Shown one piece after another: positions 54,152-63,184 of a stretch of 64,000 nucleotides of DNA. Each line of letters starts with the position of its first letter. Within the stretch, counting starts at the first letter, position 1. Source of the DNA: Campylobacteraceae bacterium. Its GTDB lineage: Bacteria > Campylobacterota > Campylobacteria > Campylobacterales > Sulfurovaceae. The stretch lies in NCBI GenBank assembly GCA_027081405.1, contig JALWKO010000084.1, forward strand, positions 1-64,000, given 5' to 3'. The position numbers were made by a program, and so were the translations under genes. The notes under the pieces were generated by a model. It was not told where the DNA came from, did not search any database, and saw only the letters and a program-made list of their open reading frames with translations.

Positions 54152-55140
54152 CGGAACTGCTCCAGCAAACGGATGTCCCCCTCGAAGAGGGAGCGAAGGT
54201 CGGGGATGCGGTGGAGGAGCATCGCGAAACGCTCCACCCCCAGCCCGAAAGCGTAGCCGCTGACGTTTTTGTACCCCACCGCCTCGAAGACATTGGGATC
54301 CACCACGCCGCAGCCGAGCACCTCGAGCCAACCGGTGCGCGAACAGACCCGGCACCCTTCCCCTTTGCAGAAGATGCAGCTGATGTCCACCTCAGCCGAA
54401 GGCTCCGTGAAAGGGAAGAAACTCGGGCGGAAACGCACCTCTACCTCGCCGAACATATGGCGGAGGAAATCGGTGAGGATCCATTTGAGGTTGGCGAAGC
54501 TCACGGAATCGCCCTCCTCGACCACCAGCCCCTCCACCTGGTGGAACATCGGGGTGTGGGTCAGGTCGTAGTCCCGCCGGAAGACCGCACCGGGGGCGAT
54601 GATCCGGATGGGGGGCTTGCTGCGCATCATCGTCCGGATCTGCACCGGGGAGGTGTGGGTGCGCAGCAGCGTCCCGTCGGCGAAGTAGAAGGTATCCTGC
54701 ATATCCCGAGCGGGATGGTGTTTGGGGAGGTTGAGCGCCTCGAAGTTGTGGAAATCGTCCTCCACCATGGGGCCGCTCTCGACGGCAAAGTTGAGGGCAG
54801 TGAAATACTCCACGATCCGGTCCATCGTCTCCCGAACCGGGTGGAGCGCCCCTTTGAGGTGGAGCTTGCCGTAGAGGCTCACATCCAGCGCCTCGGCGGC
54901 CATCTGCCGCTCGAGCGCCTCCCGCTCCAAGGCGGCCTTGCGCGCCTCGAACGCTTGGGTGAGCTCCTCCTTTTGGCGGTTGAGCCCCTCGGCATAGGCT
55001 TTCTTTTCGGGGCCGGGGATCTCTTTGAGTTTCGCGAACCGGGATGCGAGGATCCCTTTTTTGCCGAAGATCTCGATCCGGATCTTCTCCAGTTCCGCAA
55101 GATCGGCGGCGGCGGTGATACGGTGTTTCAAATCTTCCAC
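54148..55140 (-). CDS. pheS: Phenylalanyl-tRNA synthetase alpha subunit
   Basis: PheS carries the class II catalytic core. An N-terminal coiled coil (residues 1-85) precedes the catalytic domain: motif 2 is [20 protein letters not shown], and motif 3 is [16 protein letters not shown]. Length 330 aa is standard. pheS-pheT-aroA-ispH-rpsA-serA are in the order known from Campylobacter. Confidence 0.97.
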   Translation of the reverse strand: MEDLKHRITAAADLAELEKIRIEIFGKKGILASRFAKLKEIPGPEKKAYAEGLNRQKEELTQAFEARKAALEREALERQMAAEALDVSLYGKLHLKGALHPVRETMDRIVEYFTALNFAVESGPMVEDDFHNFEALNLPKHHPARDMQDTFYFADGTLLRTHTSPVQIRTMMRSKPPIRIIAPGAVFRRDYDLTHTPMFHQVEGLVVEEGDSVSFANLKWILTDFLRHMFGEVEVRFRPSFFPFTEPSAEVDISCIFCKGEGCRVCSRTGWLEVLGCGVVDPNVFEAVGYKNVSGYAFGLGVERFAMLLHRIPDLRSLFEGDIRLLEQFR

Positions 55141-55209
55141 GACGGTAGCCTCACTGGGTGAAATGGGGGGATTTTAGCGAATTTCCCCTTTGGGGACGAT
55201 CCGATGGGA

Positions 55210-55563
55210 TCAGATGTTTTTTCGGACGTCTTCGTGGCTGTGATCCCAGCGGAGTTTGCCCCCTCCGAGGATGTGCACGTGCAGATGGTGGATCTCCTGG
55301 CCGCCGTCCTCGCCGTTGTTGACCACGAGGCGGTAGCCGTTCTGATCGATCCCCAGTTTCCGGGTCACCTCCTGGATAAACGGGGTCATTTTGGCCATCG
55401 TCTCCCCGTCGGCCTCCTGGAAGCAGCAGATATGCTTTTTGGGGATCGCCAGGACATGGATCGGCGCCTTGGGATAGAGGTCGTGAAACGCCACGAATTC
55501 CTCGGTTTCATACACTTTGTTGCTGGGGATCTCCCCCTCGACGATTTTGCAGAAAATGCACAT
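55210..55563 (-). CDS. HIT-family nucleotide hydrolase (HinT)
   Basis: The 117-aa protein has the full HIT motif HHLHVHILGGG near residues 92-102 and the N-terminal zinc-type pair in CIFCKIVEGEIPSNKVYETE. HinT enzymes hydrolyse AMP-lysine-type phosphoramidates. It lies just upstream of pheS, as in Campylobacter. The next gene upstream encodes an exosortase-like protein. Confidence 0.93.
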   Translation of the reverse strand: MCIFCKIVEGEIPSNKVYETEEFVAFHDLYPKAPIHVLAIPKKHICCFQEADGETMAKMTPFIQEVTRKLGIDQNGYRLVVNNGEDGGQEIHHLHVHILGGGKLRWDHSHEDVRKNI

Positions 55564-55575
55564 TTTCCGGCTCCT

Positions 55576-56106
55576 TTATTCATTCGGAGTATTGGGGGAA
55601 TTATAGCCTATTTGGACCCGCCGGGGTGCGAGGCGGATATAGAGCCAAAACAACCCCAGCCCGGTCACCATCAAAAGGAAATTCCCCACCAGATCATGCG
55701 ACCAGTGGAAATTCTCCGGCGCACGCTCGGTCATCGCGGTGACGAAAAGGAGTCGTACCACGTTCACCGCCGAGATGGCTCCGTACCCGATCGCCGCCCA
55801 GAGGATCCGCCAGCTCCAGCGATAGTACGGATAAGCGAAAACCCCCGCCAGGTAGAGATAGTAGGGGATGAAGCCGTTGCACGCCTGGGTGATGATGATG
55901 TGGAATTTGGGATGGGCGAGGATCCGCAGTCCTCGGATCCGATCCTCCCCCAGAAAATATCGCAGCATCTCCAGAAGGGTGCCGCGCTGTGTTTCGTTGA
56001 GCCAATGCGAAAGGGGGTTGGTATTGAGGTAAAAGAGCCCGAACAGCACCGCCAACCAGACCCCGTAGGCGATCAAAAAGCGCTTGGATGCGTCACTGAG
56101 CGACAT
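55576..56106 (-). CDS. Exosortase/archaeosortase-like membrane transpeptidase
   Basis: The 176-aa protein has about five membrane segments. It carries the candidate triad of the exosortase family: C76 in TQACNGFIPYYLYLAGVFAY, R118 in SAVNVVRLLFVT and H137 (or H134) in NFHWSHDLVGNF. Exosortases cut proteins with a PEP-CTERM-like tail and move them to the surface. It is at the short end of the family. No PEP-CTERM-like protein is evident in the window. It is 10 bases after ccoS. Subfamily is not assigned. Confidence 0.75.
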   Translation of the reverse strand: MSLSDASKRFLIAYGVWLAVLFGLFYLNTNPLSHWLNETQRGTLLEMLRYFLGEDRIRGLRILAHPKFHIIITQACNGFIPYYLYLAGVFAYPYYRWSWRILWAAIGYGAISAVNVVRLLFVTAMTERAPENFHWSHDLVGNFLLMVTGLGLFWLYIRLAPRRVQIGYNSPNTPNE

Positions 56107-56116
56107 CGGCTCTCTT

Positions 56117-56368
56117 TCAGTCGGCGGGGCGGTAGTTTTTTTCCCGCTCGGCTTTTTCGCGCTTTTTCTTCTCCAGCGCCTCTTTTTTTTTCTGCTCCAT
56201 CAGGACCGCGTCGCGGAGCTCCTCCTCCCCGTCGAAACGGGCTCCGTCGAGGAACTTGGACTGATCTTCGAACTGCCCCGTCCGCAGCCCCCACAGCAGG
56301 GCGATGAGCCCCAGCGCACCCAGGAAGGTCGACACCCCCAGCATCAGGATCATCACCGAATCGCTCAT
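56117..56368 (-). CDS. ccoS: cbb3-type cytochrome oxidase assembly protein CcoS
   Basis: The 83-aa protein has one N-terminal membrane helix (VMILMLGVSTFLGALGLIAL) followed by WGLRTGQFEDQSKFLDGARF, the CcoS hallmark. Its tail is a lysine/glutamate-rich helix. CcoS is required to place cofactors in the cbb3 oxidase. ccoI lies just upstream, as in other Campylobacterota. The oxidase structural genes are not in the window. Confidence 0.92.
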   Translation of the reverse strand: MSDSVMILMLGVSTFLGALGLIALLWGLRTGQFEDQSKFLDGARFDGEEELRDAVLMEQKKKEALEKKKREKAEREKNYRPAD

Positions 56369-56453
56369 GATATTCCTTTCACTTTATCGTCGCAAATCGC
56401 AAGCACGGGGATTCGCCCCTCACGTCACAAGTACCCGGCATCCCGAATATCCT

Positions 56454-56487
56454 CAATTTCTCATTTCTCGTTTCTCATTTCCAGTTT
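56454..56487. repeat. Short TTTCTCATTTCTCGTTTC-type repeat tract, copy 2
   Basis: CAATTTCTCATTTCTCGTTT (then CTCATTTCCAG) covers the end of ccoI, so the last residues KLEMRNEK are encoded by the repeat. It matches the tract at 11084-11106 near fabH. Confidence 0.5.
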
Positions 56488-58887
56488 GATCCGTATCGAG
56501 TTCCCCACCACGAAAAGGGAGCTCAGGCTCATCGACAGCGCGGCGACGAGGGGGTTGACGTATCCCGCCACCGCCAGGGGGACGGCGATGAGATTGTACA
56601 GCAGCGAAAAGGCCAGATTCTGCTTGACGGTCCGGAAGGCCCGGCGGCTGATGGCGAACGCCCCATAGAGGCTCTCTGGGCGGTCTTCGAGGAGCACCAC
56701 GTCGCTCACCTCGATCGCCACGTCGGCCCCGCTCCCCATGGCGATGGCGATTTCGCTCCTGGCGAGGGCCACCGCGTCGTTGATCCCGTCGCCGGCCATC
56801 ACCACCACGTGCCCTTCGGAGCGGAACCGCTCGATCCACTCGGCCTTTTGTTGGGGCAGGAGCCGGGCGTGGACCTCCTCGATCCCCGCCTCCCGGGCCA
56901 CCCGCTCGGCGGCCCGCTCGTGGTCTCCGGTGAGCATCACGATCCGGAGTCCCATCGCACGGAGTTTGGCGATCACCTCCCGCACTCCGGGCCGGAGTCG
57001 GTCCCGCAGAGCGAAACGGGCGGCGAGTTTCCCGTCCACGGCGTAGAAAAAGACCGTCTCCTCCCCTTCGGCGTCACAAGTAATCCCCAGTGTTTCCATC
57101 AGCTTCCGGTTCCCTCCGGCGAGCCGTTTGCCCCGGCACAGGGCGGTCACCCCTTTGGCCTGGATGCTTTTGACCTCCTCGATGTCCCTTCGGGCCAGAT
57201 CGTCGTAGTGATCCAGCAGATAGCGGACGATCCCTTTGCTCACCGGATGGTCGGAGCTGGCGACCAGCGCCAGCAGATCGGCCGGATCGAACCCTTCGTA
57301 GGTGTGCACCTCCACGACGCTGGGGCGCCCCTCGGTGACGGTACCGGTCTTGTCCAGCGCCAGCAGGTCGCTGCGGGCCATCGTCTCGAGCAGGGCGGCC
57401 TCCTTGAAAAGGATCCCCTCCTTGGCGGCCCGGGAGATCCCCACCAGCGTCGCCATGGGGGTCGCCAGCCCCAGCGCGCAGGGGCAGGCGATCACCACGA
57501 CGCTGATGGCGACGATGAGGGCGGTCTCGAAGGAACCCGAATGCCAGTACCACCCGGCGAAAGTGGCCAGGGCGATGAGGAGGATCGCGACGGAGAAATA
57601 GCCCGAGACCACGTTGGCCAGCTGTTCAATCCGGGGTTTTTTGGTCACGGCGTCGCTGAGCAACTCGGTGATCTGGCTCAGGAGCGAATCGCCCGCTTTT
57701 CGGGTCGCTTCGTATCGGATCACCGAATCGAGGCAGATAGTGCCGCTGAGGATCTCGTCGCCGGGTTCTTTGAGGATCGGTTCGCTCTCCCCGGTGAGGG
57801 GACTTTCGTCGAAGAGGGCCTTGCCGCTGCGGACCCGTCCGTCGATGGCCACTTTCTCGCCAGGCTTGAGTTCGATCACGTCGCCGGGGACGACGTTTTC
57901 GACGCTCACCAGGGCTTTGGAACCGTCGTTGCGGACCACCATCGCCTCGGTGGGCATCGAGCCGATGATCCGGTCGAGGGTGTCGGCGGCCTGTTTCTTG
58001 CTGAGCACCTCCAGATATTTACCCACCAGGACGAAGGTGATGATCATCGTCACCGAATCGAAATAGACCTCCTCCCGCAGCGTCACCATCGCGTAGATCG
58101 AATAGAGATAGGCCAGCAGCGCCCCGGTGGCCACCAGCAGATCCATATTGACGAAGCGGTTTTTGAGCCCGTACCAGGCCCCCCGGAAAAAGATCCATCC
58201 GCTGTAAAACAACGTCGGGGTGGCCAGGACGAATTCGGCGATGTTGAGGATGTTTTTGTGGCTCCGCTCGATCCCGGTGAAGTATCCTACGTATTCGGCG
58301 ATGGCGATCCACATGATGTTCATCGTCGCGAAGACCCCTACCAGGATCCGGGCGTAATAGGCGTTGCGGGTCCGGACCGCCCGCTCCTCCTGGAGGGCCG
58401 GATCGTAGGGGTAGGCGTTGTAGCCGATGCTGCGGATCGTTTCGATGATCTTGGAGAGGGGGATCTGCTCGGGATCCCAGACGACGCGGGCTTTGTTGTT
58501 GGAGTAGTTGATGGTCGCCTCGATCACGCCAGGGGTCTTGTGGAGGACCTTTTCGTTGAGCCAGACGCACGCGGAGCAGTGGATCCCCTCGATGATGAGA
58601 TGGATCTCGTTGAACCCTTCGGGGGTGGTCCGGACGTATTTGTCCCGGAACCCTTCCAGGTCGAAGCGTTGTAGCTCTTCGTTTTTGCCGGTGGCCTCCG
58701 ACGCCGGCTCGAGGGTTTGGTTGCCCAGTTTGTCGTAGAAGGTATCGAGCCCCTCCGATTTGAGGAGGTGGTAGACCCCCTGGCACCCTTTGCAGCAAAA
58801 ATGGAGTTTGCTGCCGTTCTCCTCCTCGGTGATCATCACCGATTCGTCGAATTCCAGACGGCAGTGGGTACAGGGGACTTTGGCCAA
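56461..58887 (-). CDS. ccoI: Copper-translocating P-type ATPase CcoI (CopA2-like)
   Basis: CcoI supplies copper for cbb3 oxidase. The 808-aa protein has an N-terminal cysteine-rich domain (HCRLEFDESVM; HFCCKGCQGVYHLLKSEGLD), a metal-binding domain with GIHCSACVWLNEKVL, the CPCALGLATP channel motif, phosphorylation site LLALDKTGTVTEG and hinge MAGDGINDAVALA. It has about eight membrane helices. The last eight residues fall in a dispersed repeat. The plus-strand 621-aa ORF over it is a shadow. Confidence 0.94.
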   Translation of the reverse strand: MAKVPCTHCRLEFDESVMITEEENGSKLHFCCKGCQGVYHLLKSEGLDTFYDKLGNQTLEPASEATGKNEELQRFDLEGFRDKYVRTTPEGFNEIHLIIEGIHCSACVWLNEKVLHKTPGVIEATINYSNNKARVVWDPEQIPLSKIIETIRSIGYNAYPYDPALQEERAVRTRNAYYARILVGVFATMNIMWIAIAEYVGYFTGIERSHKNILNIAEFVLATPTLFYSGWIFFRGAWYGLKNRFVNMDLLVATGALLAYLYSIYAMVTLREEVYFDSVTMIITFVLVGKYLEVLSKKQAADTLDRIIGSMPTEAMVVRNDGSKALVSVENVVPGDVIELKPGEKVAIDGRVRSGKALFDESPLTGESEPILKEPGDEILSGTICLDSVIRYEATRKAGDSLLSQITELLSDAVTKKPRIEQLANVVSGYFSVAILLIALATFAGWYWHSGSFETALIVAISVVVIACPCALGLATPMATLVGISRAAKEGILFKEAALLETMARSDLLALDKTGTVTEGRPSVVEVHTYEGFDPADLLALVASSDHPVSKGIVRYLLDHYDDLARRDIEEVKSIQAKGVTALCRGKRLAGGNRKLMETLGITCDAEGEETVFFYAVDGKLAARFALRDRLRPGVREVIAKLRAMGLRIVMLTGDHERAAERVAREAGIEEVHARLLPQQKAEWIERFRSEGHVVVMAGDGINDAVALARSEIAIAMGSGADVAIEVSDVVLLEDRPESLYGAFAISRRAFRTVKQNLAFSLLYNLIAVPLAVAGYVNPLVAALSMSLSSLFVVGNSIRIKLEMRNEK

Positions 58888-58959
58888 AGAGGCGCTCCTC
58901 TCGTGGAATCGGCCCCATTCTATCCAAAGTTCCTAAACGCTTTTTTGCCCCCCCTTGGG

Positions 58960-58965
58960 TATAAT
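58960..58965 (+). promoter_or_regulatory. -10 box for leuC
   Basis: CTTGGGTATAATCGCC places TATAAT 39 bases upstream of the leuC ATG. A GGTATAAT word like this also precedes the WYL gene. No strong -35 is visible. Confidence 0.45.
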
Positions 58966-59004
58966 CGCCCCAAATTTAGAAGTTACAAATCACAAGGAAT
59001 TCCC

Positions 59005-60288
59005 ATGGGTCAAACCATCACCGAAAAGATCTTTTCCGAACATGCCGGCCGCCCCGTCAAAGCGGGCGAGATCGTCCGTGTCGACATCGACATGGTCATC
59101 GGCAACGACATCACCACCCCGATCTCGATCCGGGCCTTTGAAGAGAGCGGAGCCGAGAAGCTGGCCAATCCCGACGGCTTCGCCATCGTCATGGACCACT
59201 ACATCCCCGCCAAGGACATCGCCAGCGCCAATCAGGCCAAGATCAGCCGCGATTTCGCCCTCAAGCACGATCTGAAATACTTTTTCGACGAGAAGGATAT
59301 GGGGATCGAGCACGCCCTGCTCCCCGAAAAGGGGCTTGTGGTCCCCGGCGACGTGATCATCGGGGCCGACAGCCACACCTGCACCCACGGGGCGCTGGGG
59401 GCCTTCAGCACCGGGATGGGGAGTACCGACATCAGCTTCGCCATCATCACCGGAAGCAACTGGTTCAAAGTCCCCGAGACGATCAAGGTCGAGCTCGTCG
59501 GCAAGCCCGGTCCCCACATCTACGGCAAGGATATCATCCTGGAGCTGATTCGCATCCTCGGCGTTGACGGGGCCCTCTACAAGGCCCTGGAGTTCACCGG
59601 CGAAGCGCTGCAGCACCTGAGCATGGACGACCGTTTCAGCATCTGCAACATGGCCATCGAAGCGGGGGCCAAAAACGGCATCATCGCCGTGGACGAGATC
59701 ACCGAAGCCTACCTCAAAGAGCGGGCCGAGGCCAACGGCGGACTGCGGGCCGAGCCCAAGATCCACACCTCCGACCCCGATGCCGAGTATTGCCAGACGG
59801 TGACCATCGACGTGGGCAAACTCTCTCCGGTGATCGCCTATCCCTTCCTGCCCAGCAACGGCAAGCCGGTGGAGCAGGCGGTCGCAGACAAAATCAAGGT
59901 CGATCAGGTGATGATCGGCAGCTGCACCAACGGACGGCTGGAGGATCTGCGCATCGCCGCCGAGATCGTCAAGGGCAAGCGGGTCGCCCGCCACACCCGG
60001 ATGATCGTCACCCCGGCGACCCAGCGGATCTTCATGCAGGCCGAAAAAGAGGGGCTCATCGACACCCTCATCGAAGCGGGCGCCGTCGTCTCCAACCCCA
60101 CCTGCGGGGCCTGCCTCGGAGGCTACATGGGGATCCTGGGCGACGGGGAGAAGTGCGTGAGCACCACCAACCGCAACTTCGTCGGCCGCATGGGTGCCCG
60201 CACCAGCGAGATCTACCTGGCCAACTCCGCCGTCGCCGCCGCCAGCGCCATCGCCGGATACATCGCCGATCCGCGGGAGATCGACTGA
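59005..60288 (+). CDS. leuC: 3-isopropylmalate dehydratase large subunit (type 2)
   Basis: LeuC isomerises isopropylmalate in leucine synthesis with a 4Fe-4S cluster. I start at MGQTITEKIFSEHAGRPVKA (CACAAGGAATTCCC before ATG); the track ORF extends through a ccoI shadow. The cluster cysteines are in MIGSCTNGRLEDL and NPTCGACLGGYMG, and GADSHTCTHGALGAF gives the third. Length 427 aa and the start segment place it in the archaeal-type LeuC/HACN group used by Campylobacterota. leuD is not adjacent. Confidence 0.95.
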   Translation: MGQTITEKIFSEHAGRPVKAGEIVRVDIDMVIGNDITTPISIRAFEESGAEKLANPDGFAIVMDHYIPAKDIASANQAKISRDFALKHDLKYFFDEKDMGIEHALLPEKGLVVPGDVIIGADSHTCTHGALGAFSTGMGSTDISFAIITGSNWFKVPETIKVELVGKPGPHIYGKDIILELIRILGVDGALYKALEFTGEALQHLSMDDRFSICNMAIEAGAKNGIIAVDEITEAYLKERAEANGGLRAEPKIHTSDPDAEYCQTVTIDVGKLSPVIAYPFLPSNGKPVEQAVADKIKVDQVMIGSCTNGRLEDLRIAAEIVKGKRVARHTRMIVTPATQRIFMQAEKEGLIDTLIEAGAVVSNPTCGACLGGYMGILGDGEKCVSTTNRNFVGRMGARTSEIYLANSAVAAASAIAGYIADPREID

Positions 60289-60353
60289 CCCCCTCCCCCC
60301 TCCCGTACGATCCATCAAACGCTCAAACTTTGTTAATTATGGTAGAATAGAGG

Positions 60354-60372
60354 CTGTAATCGCTATTTACAG
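60354..60372. promoter_or_regulatory. Short inverted repeat upstream of the DUF11 cluster
   Basis: CTGTAA-TCGCTAT-TTACAG (6-bp arms) lies 60 bases after leuC and 130 bases before the first DUF11 gene. A TTGACA follows at 60405-60410, but I see no good -10 at the right distance. The 212-base gap (60289-60500) otherwise holds nothing I can identify. Confidence 0.3.
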
Positions 60373-60500
60373 TGGAAAGTTGACCGTGTAGCACGGGAGA
60401 TTGTTTGACATATCGAACAAAAAGAGCGAAATTTTTTCCGAACAAACAAAATCTCCCCCTTGAACCGATCCAAAAGTCGAACGATCAGGAGCGTCGGAGC

Positions 60501-61442
60501 ATGCGAAGTAGGATATGGGTGATCGCGGTCGTCGCTTTTTTCGCGAGTCTACACCTGTGGGCTCGGGGGACAGAGGCGGGGACCGTCGTCGAAAACCGTG
60601 CCGTATTGATCCTTAGAGAGAGAAACGAAACAATCCCATCGCTCCCCGATCGTTTCGTCGTCGACCGGATCGTCGATATCCAAATCGCCTGGGACGACGC
60701 ACAGGCGGTGGAGGTAAGCCCCTCCGAAACCGACCGGATCTTGCATTTCACCCTACGAAACGATGGCAACGCCGAGGACAACATCTCTCTAAGCCATCGG
60801 CACCGAAACACCCCCGTATTCACACCCCCTCCCGCCAATCCCCGTATCATCCTCGACCGCAACCGCAACGGAATCTACGACGCAGATACCGATCCCCTCA
60901 TCAACTCCGTCGTCCTTCCCCCCGATACCAACGCGTCGCTCCTTTTGCTCTGCGATATCCCCGACTCTCCGGAAGGGAACCGTTCCCGCGAAGCCCTCGT
61001 CGCCCGCTCCGACGCCAACGCCACGGAAGGCCCCGACCGGCAAGAGGCCCTCGATGTCGTCGTCCGCAGCGGCCGAAGCCGCGCTGTAGGGACATACCGT
61101 CTGCGGGACTACGCCCTCAAGGCGGTCAAAAGCGCCCTCATCCACAGCGATGACGGAGCGTTGCACACCGGCACCCGGATCACCTACACGATCGTCGTCA
61201 CCATCGAGGGGGGCGCGGGGGAGATCGACGACGTGGAACTACACGATTCGATCCCCGAAGGGAGCGTCTACGTCCCGGGCTCTTTGCGGCTCGACGGTAC
61301 GGCGCTCAGCGACGCGGCCGACGGGGATGCGGGGCGGTACGACTCCAAAGCGCGAACGATCTTCGTACGGCTGGGCGATCTGATACAGCACCGCCCCCAT
61401 CAGGTGCGTCGCGTCGTCCAGTTCGATGTGAGGATCCCATGA
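60501..61442 (+). CDS. Exported DUF11-type repeat protein, first in cluster (313 aa)
   Basis: I start at MRSRIWVIAVVAFFASLHLW, a signal peptide with CAGGAG upstream; the track start at 60405 is a TTG without a signal. The mature N-terminus has the cluster's shared module (EAGTVVENRAVLILRERNET, then RFVVDRIVDIQIAWDDAQAV). A calcium-like loop follows (ILDRNRNGIYDADTDPLINS). The C-terminus is a DUF11 domain (DVELHDSIPEGSVYVPGSLR). It is likely a surface or periplasmic structural protein; function unknown. Confidence 0.7.
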   Translation: MRSRIWVIAVVAFFASLHLWARGTEAGTVVENRAVLILRERNETIPSLPDRFVVDRIVDIQIAWDDAQAVEVSPSETDRILHFTLRNDGNAEDNISLSHRHRNTPVFTPPPANPRIILDRNRNGIYDADTDPLINSVVLPPDTNASLLLLCDIPDSPEGNRSREALVARSDANATEGPDRQEALDVVVRSGRSRAVGTYRLRDYALKAVKSALIHSDDGALHTGTRITYTIVVTIEGGAGEIDDVELHDSIPEGSVYVPGSLRLDGTALSDAADGDAGRYDSKARTIFVRLGDLIQHRPHQVRRVVQFDVRIP

Positions 61443-61473
61443 ACACATTTCAACCCAACCGAAAGGAATCGCC

Positions 61474-61971
61474 ATGAACACGATCCTGAAACTTCTCCTC
61501 CCCCTTGGCCTGCTGGCCGTAAGCGGCGTCGCCGAAAGCACCGCCAAAGACGACACGCCCGTCACGATCCTCTCCCGATCGTACCAACAAATCACCGTCA
61601 AGACCAAAGAGGGCAAAACGGTCAAAAAATGGGTCAAAGCCACCAAAGTGGTCCCGGGAGATACGATCCGCTACGTCAACGTCGTACTCAACGCCAGCCC
61701 CGACACCCTACAGGGGGTCCGGATCGTCAACCCGATCAATCCCCATCTACGCTATGTCGCCGGCAGCGCCAAATGCCAAAGCAAATGCGCGATCCGTTAT
61801 TCCGTCGACGGAGGGAAACATTTCGACACCCCCGAACACCTTTTCGTCACCGACAAAAACGGCAAAAAGCGTCCGGCAAAAGCGAGCGAATACAACGCCA
61901 TCGAATGGACGATCGAAACGCTTCCCCCCGAACACAACGAAACGGTGGAGTTTCGGGCGATCTTGAAATAG
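61474..61971 (+). CDS. Exported DUF11-like protein (165 aa)
   Basis: A signal peptide (MNTILKLLLPLGLLAVSGVA) is followed by one domain of the DUF11 type: WVKATKVVPGDTIRYVNVVL, then LQGVRIVNPINPHLRYVAGS and AIEWTIETLPPEHNETVEFR. The domain lacks the shared N-terminal GTxIxN module of its neighbours. One cysteine pair (KCQSKC) may form a disulfide. An AAAGGAATCGCC site precedes the start. A long hairpin follows the stop codon. Confidence 0.7.
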   Translation: MNTILKLLLPLGLLAVSGVAESTAKDDTPVTILSRSYQQITVKTKEGKTVKKWVKATKVVPGDTIRYVNVVLNASPDTLQGVRIVNPINPHLRYVAGSAKCQSKCAIRYSVDGGKHFDTPEHLFVTDKNGKKRPAKASEYNAIEWTIETLPPEHNETVEFRAILK

Positions 61972-61972
61972 G

Positions 61973-62039
61973 CTTCGTCCGTCCGACCCCTGAGGAGAAG
62001 GTTCGCCCAAGCCCTCTCCCCAGGGGTCCTGGTACGAAG
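61973..62039. other. Long inverted repeat between the second and third DUF11 genes
   Basis: CTTCGT at 61973 pairs with ACGAAG at 62039, and inside it GACCCCTGAGGAGAAGG pairs with CCCTCTCCCCAGGGGTC with few mismatches. It is a strong RNA hairpin that may end or process the transcript, or a palindromic repeat unit. Confidence 0.5.
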
Positions 62040-62095
62040 GGAACGACTCGAGGAGCCCCCACGGGGTCAACCGACCTTCAAACAAGGAGCAACCG

Positions 62096-63130
62096 ATGAA
62101 AACGCTCATGAGGCTTACGGCGATCCTCCTGCTGAGCGCGGCAGGGGCCTATGCCGCGGGAACGGCGGCGGGAACCGAGATCCAAAACAGCGCCTCCCTC
62201 TCCTATACGGCCGGGGGAAGCACCACCGAAACCCTCAACTCCAATACCGACACCTTCGTCGTCGACCGCAAAGTCGACTTCCAATTGACCAATGACGACG
62301 GCGATCAGATCAGCGTCCTGGCCGGGGCACAGGATCAAAACACCACCTGGACCCTGACGAACCAGGGAAACGCCGATCAGAACTTCACGCTCGAATCCAG
62401 CAACTTGGCTGACGGAACCACTGCCTATGGCGATGCCGACAACCTCGATACCGGTGATCAGACGATCTACTACAGTACCGACGGCAACACTTGGACGCAG
62501 TACAACGCCGGCGACAAAATCGAAATCGCTGCAGATGCAAACATCTCGATCCGGGTCGCCAGCGACATCCCCCCCGGACAGAGCAACAACGGCAAGGTGG
62601 CCAACATCGAGCTCAAAGCTACGGCAGTCGACAAAGACGGCAATACCGAACAGGCAACAAGCGGCAGTGACAACAAAAACGATGTCGATACGGTACTGGC
62701 TGACGGAGCCGGCCCCGGTGACGGGCAGCATGATGCGATTTATACCGCATGGGGCGGATATATCGTCGAAACTCCAGTCCTGGATCTGACCAAGCTCTCC
62801 TGCGTCCACGACGATCCGGTCAACAATACCACCAATCCCAAACGGATCCCGGGAGCGCACATTCTGTATATGTTCGACATCAACAACACCGGTAGCTCGG
62901 ATGCCAGCGGTATCACCCTGAGCGATACCCTCTCCAGCAACCTGGACGGCGGCACCGTCAGCGACGTCAAGATTGACACCGATCAAAGCTCCTGTAGCTG
63001 TTCCGACGGTGCCGATGCGAGCGGTTTGACCGCAAACAATACCGGTTCGGGACAGAACGTCAAGATCGAAAACATTTCGGTCTCTCAGGGCAAGCACACC
63101 TGTGTCTCCTTCACCGTGGAGATCAAATAA
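62096..63130 (+). CDS. Exported DUF11-type protein (344 aa)
   Basis: The signal peptide MKTLMRLTAILLLSAAGAYA is followed by AAGTEIQNSASLSYTAGGST and FVVDRKVDFQLTNDDGDQIS, the same module as in the first cluster gene. The middle is Ser/Thr/Asp/Asn-rich beta structure. The C-terminus has a cysteine-containing DUF11 repeat (GAHILYMFDINNTGSSDASG; SSCSCSDGADASGL). The start follows ACAAGGAGCAACCG. It has no C-terminal membrane anchor or PEP-CTERM-like tail. Confidence 0.72.
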   Translation: MKTLMRLTAILLLSAAGAYAAGTAAGTEIQNSASLSYTAGGSTTETLNSNTDTFVVDRKVDFQLTNDDGDQISVLAGAQDQNTTWTLTNQGNADQNFTLESSNLADGTTAYGDADNLDTGDQTIYYSTDGNTWTQYNAGDKIEIAADANISIRVASDIPPGQSNNGKVANIELKATAVDKDGNTEQATSGSDNKNDVDTVLADGAGPGDGQHDAIYTAWGGYIVETPVLDLTKLSCVHDDPVNNTTNPKRIPGAHILYMFDINNTGSSDASGITLSDTLSSNLDGGTVSDVKIDTDQSSCSCSDGADASGLTANNTGSGQNVKIENISVSQGKHTCVSFTVEIK

Positions 63131-63184
63131 CGGCCCCCTTCGGGCCAACCCTTAATGATGAGCAAAAAAACGAAAGGAGAGCCG

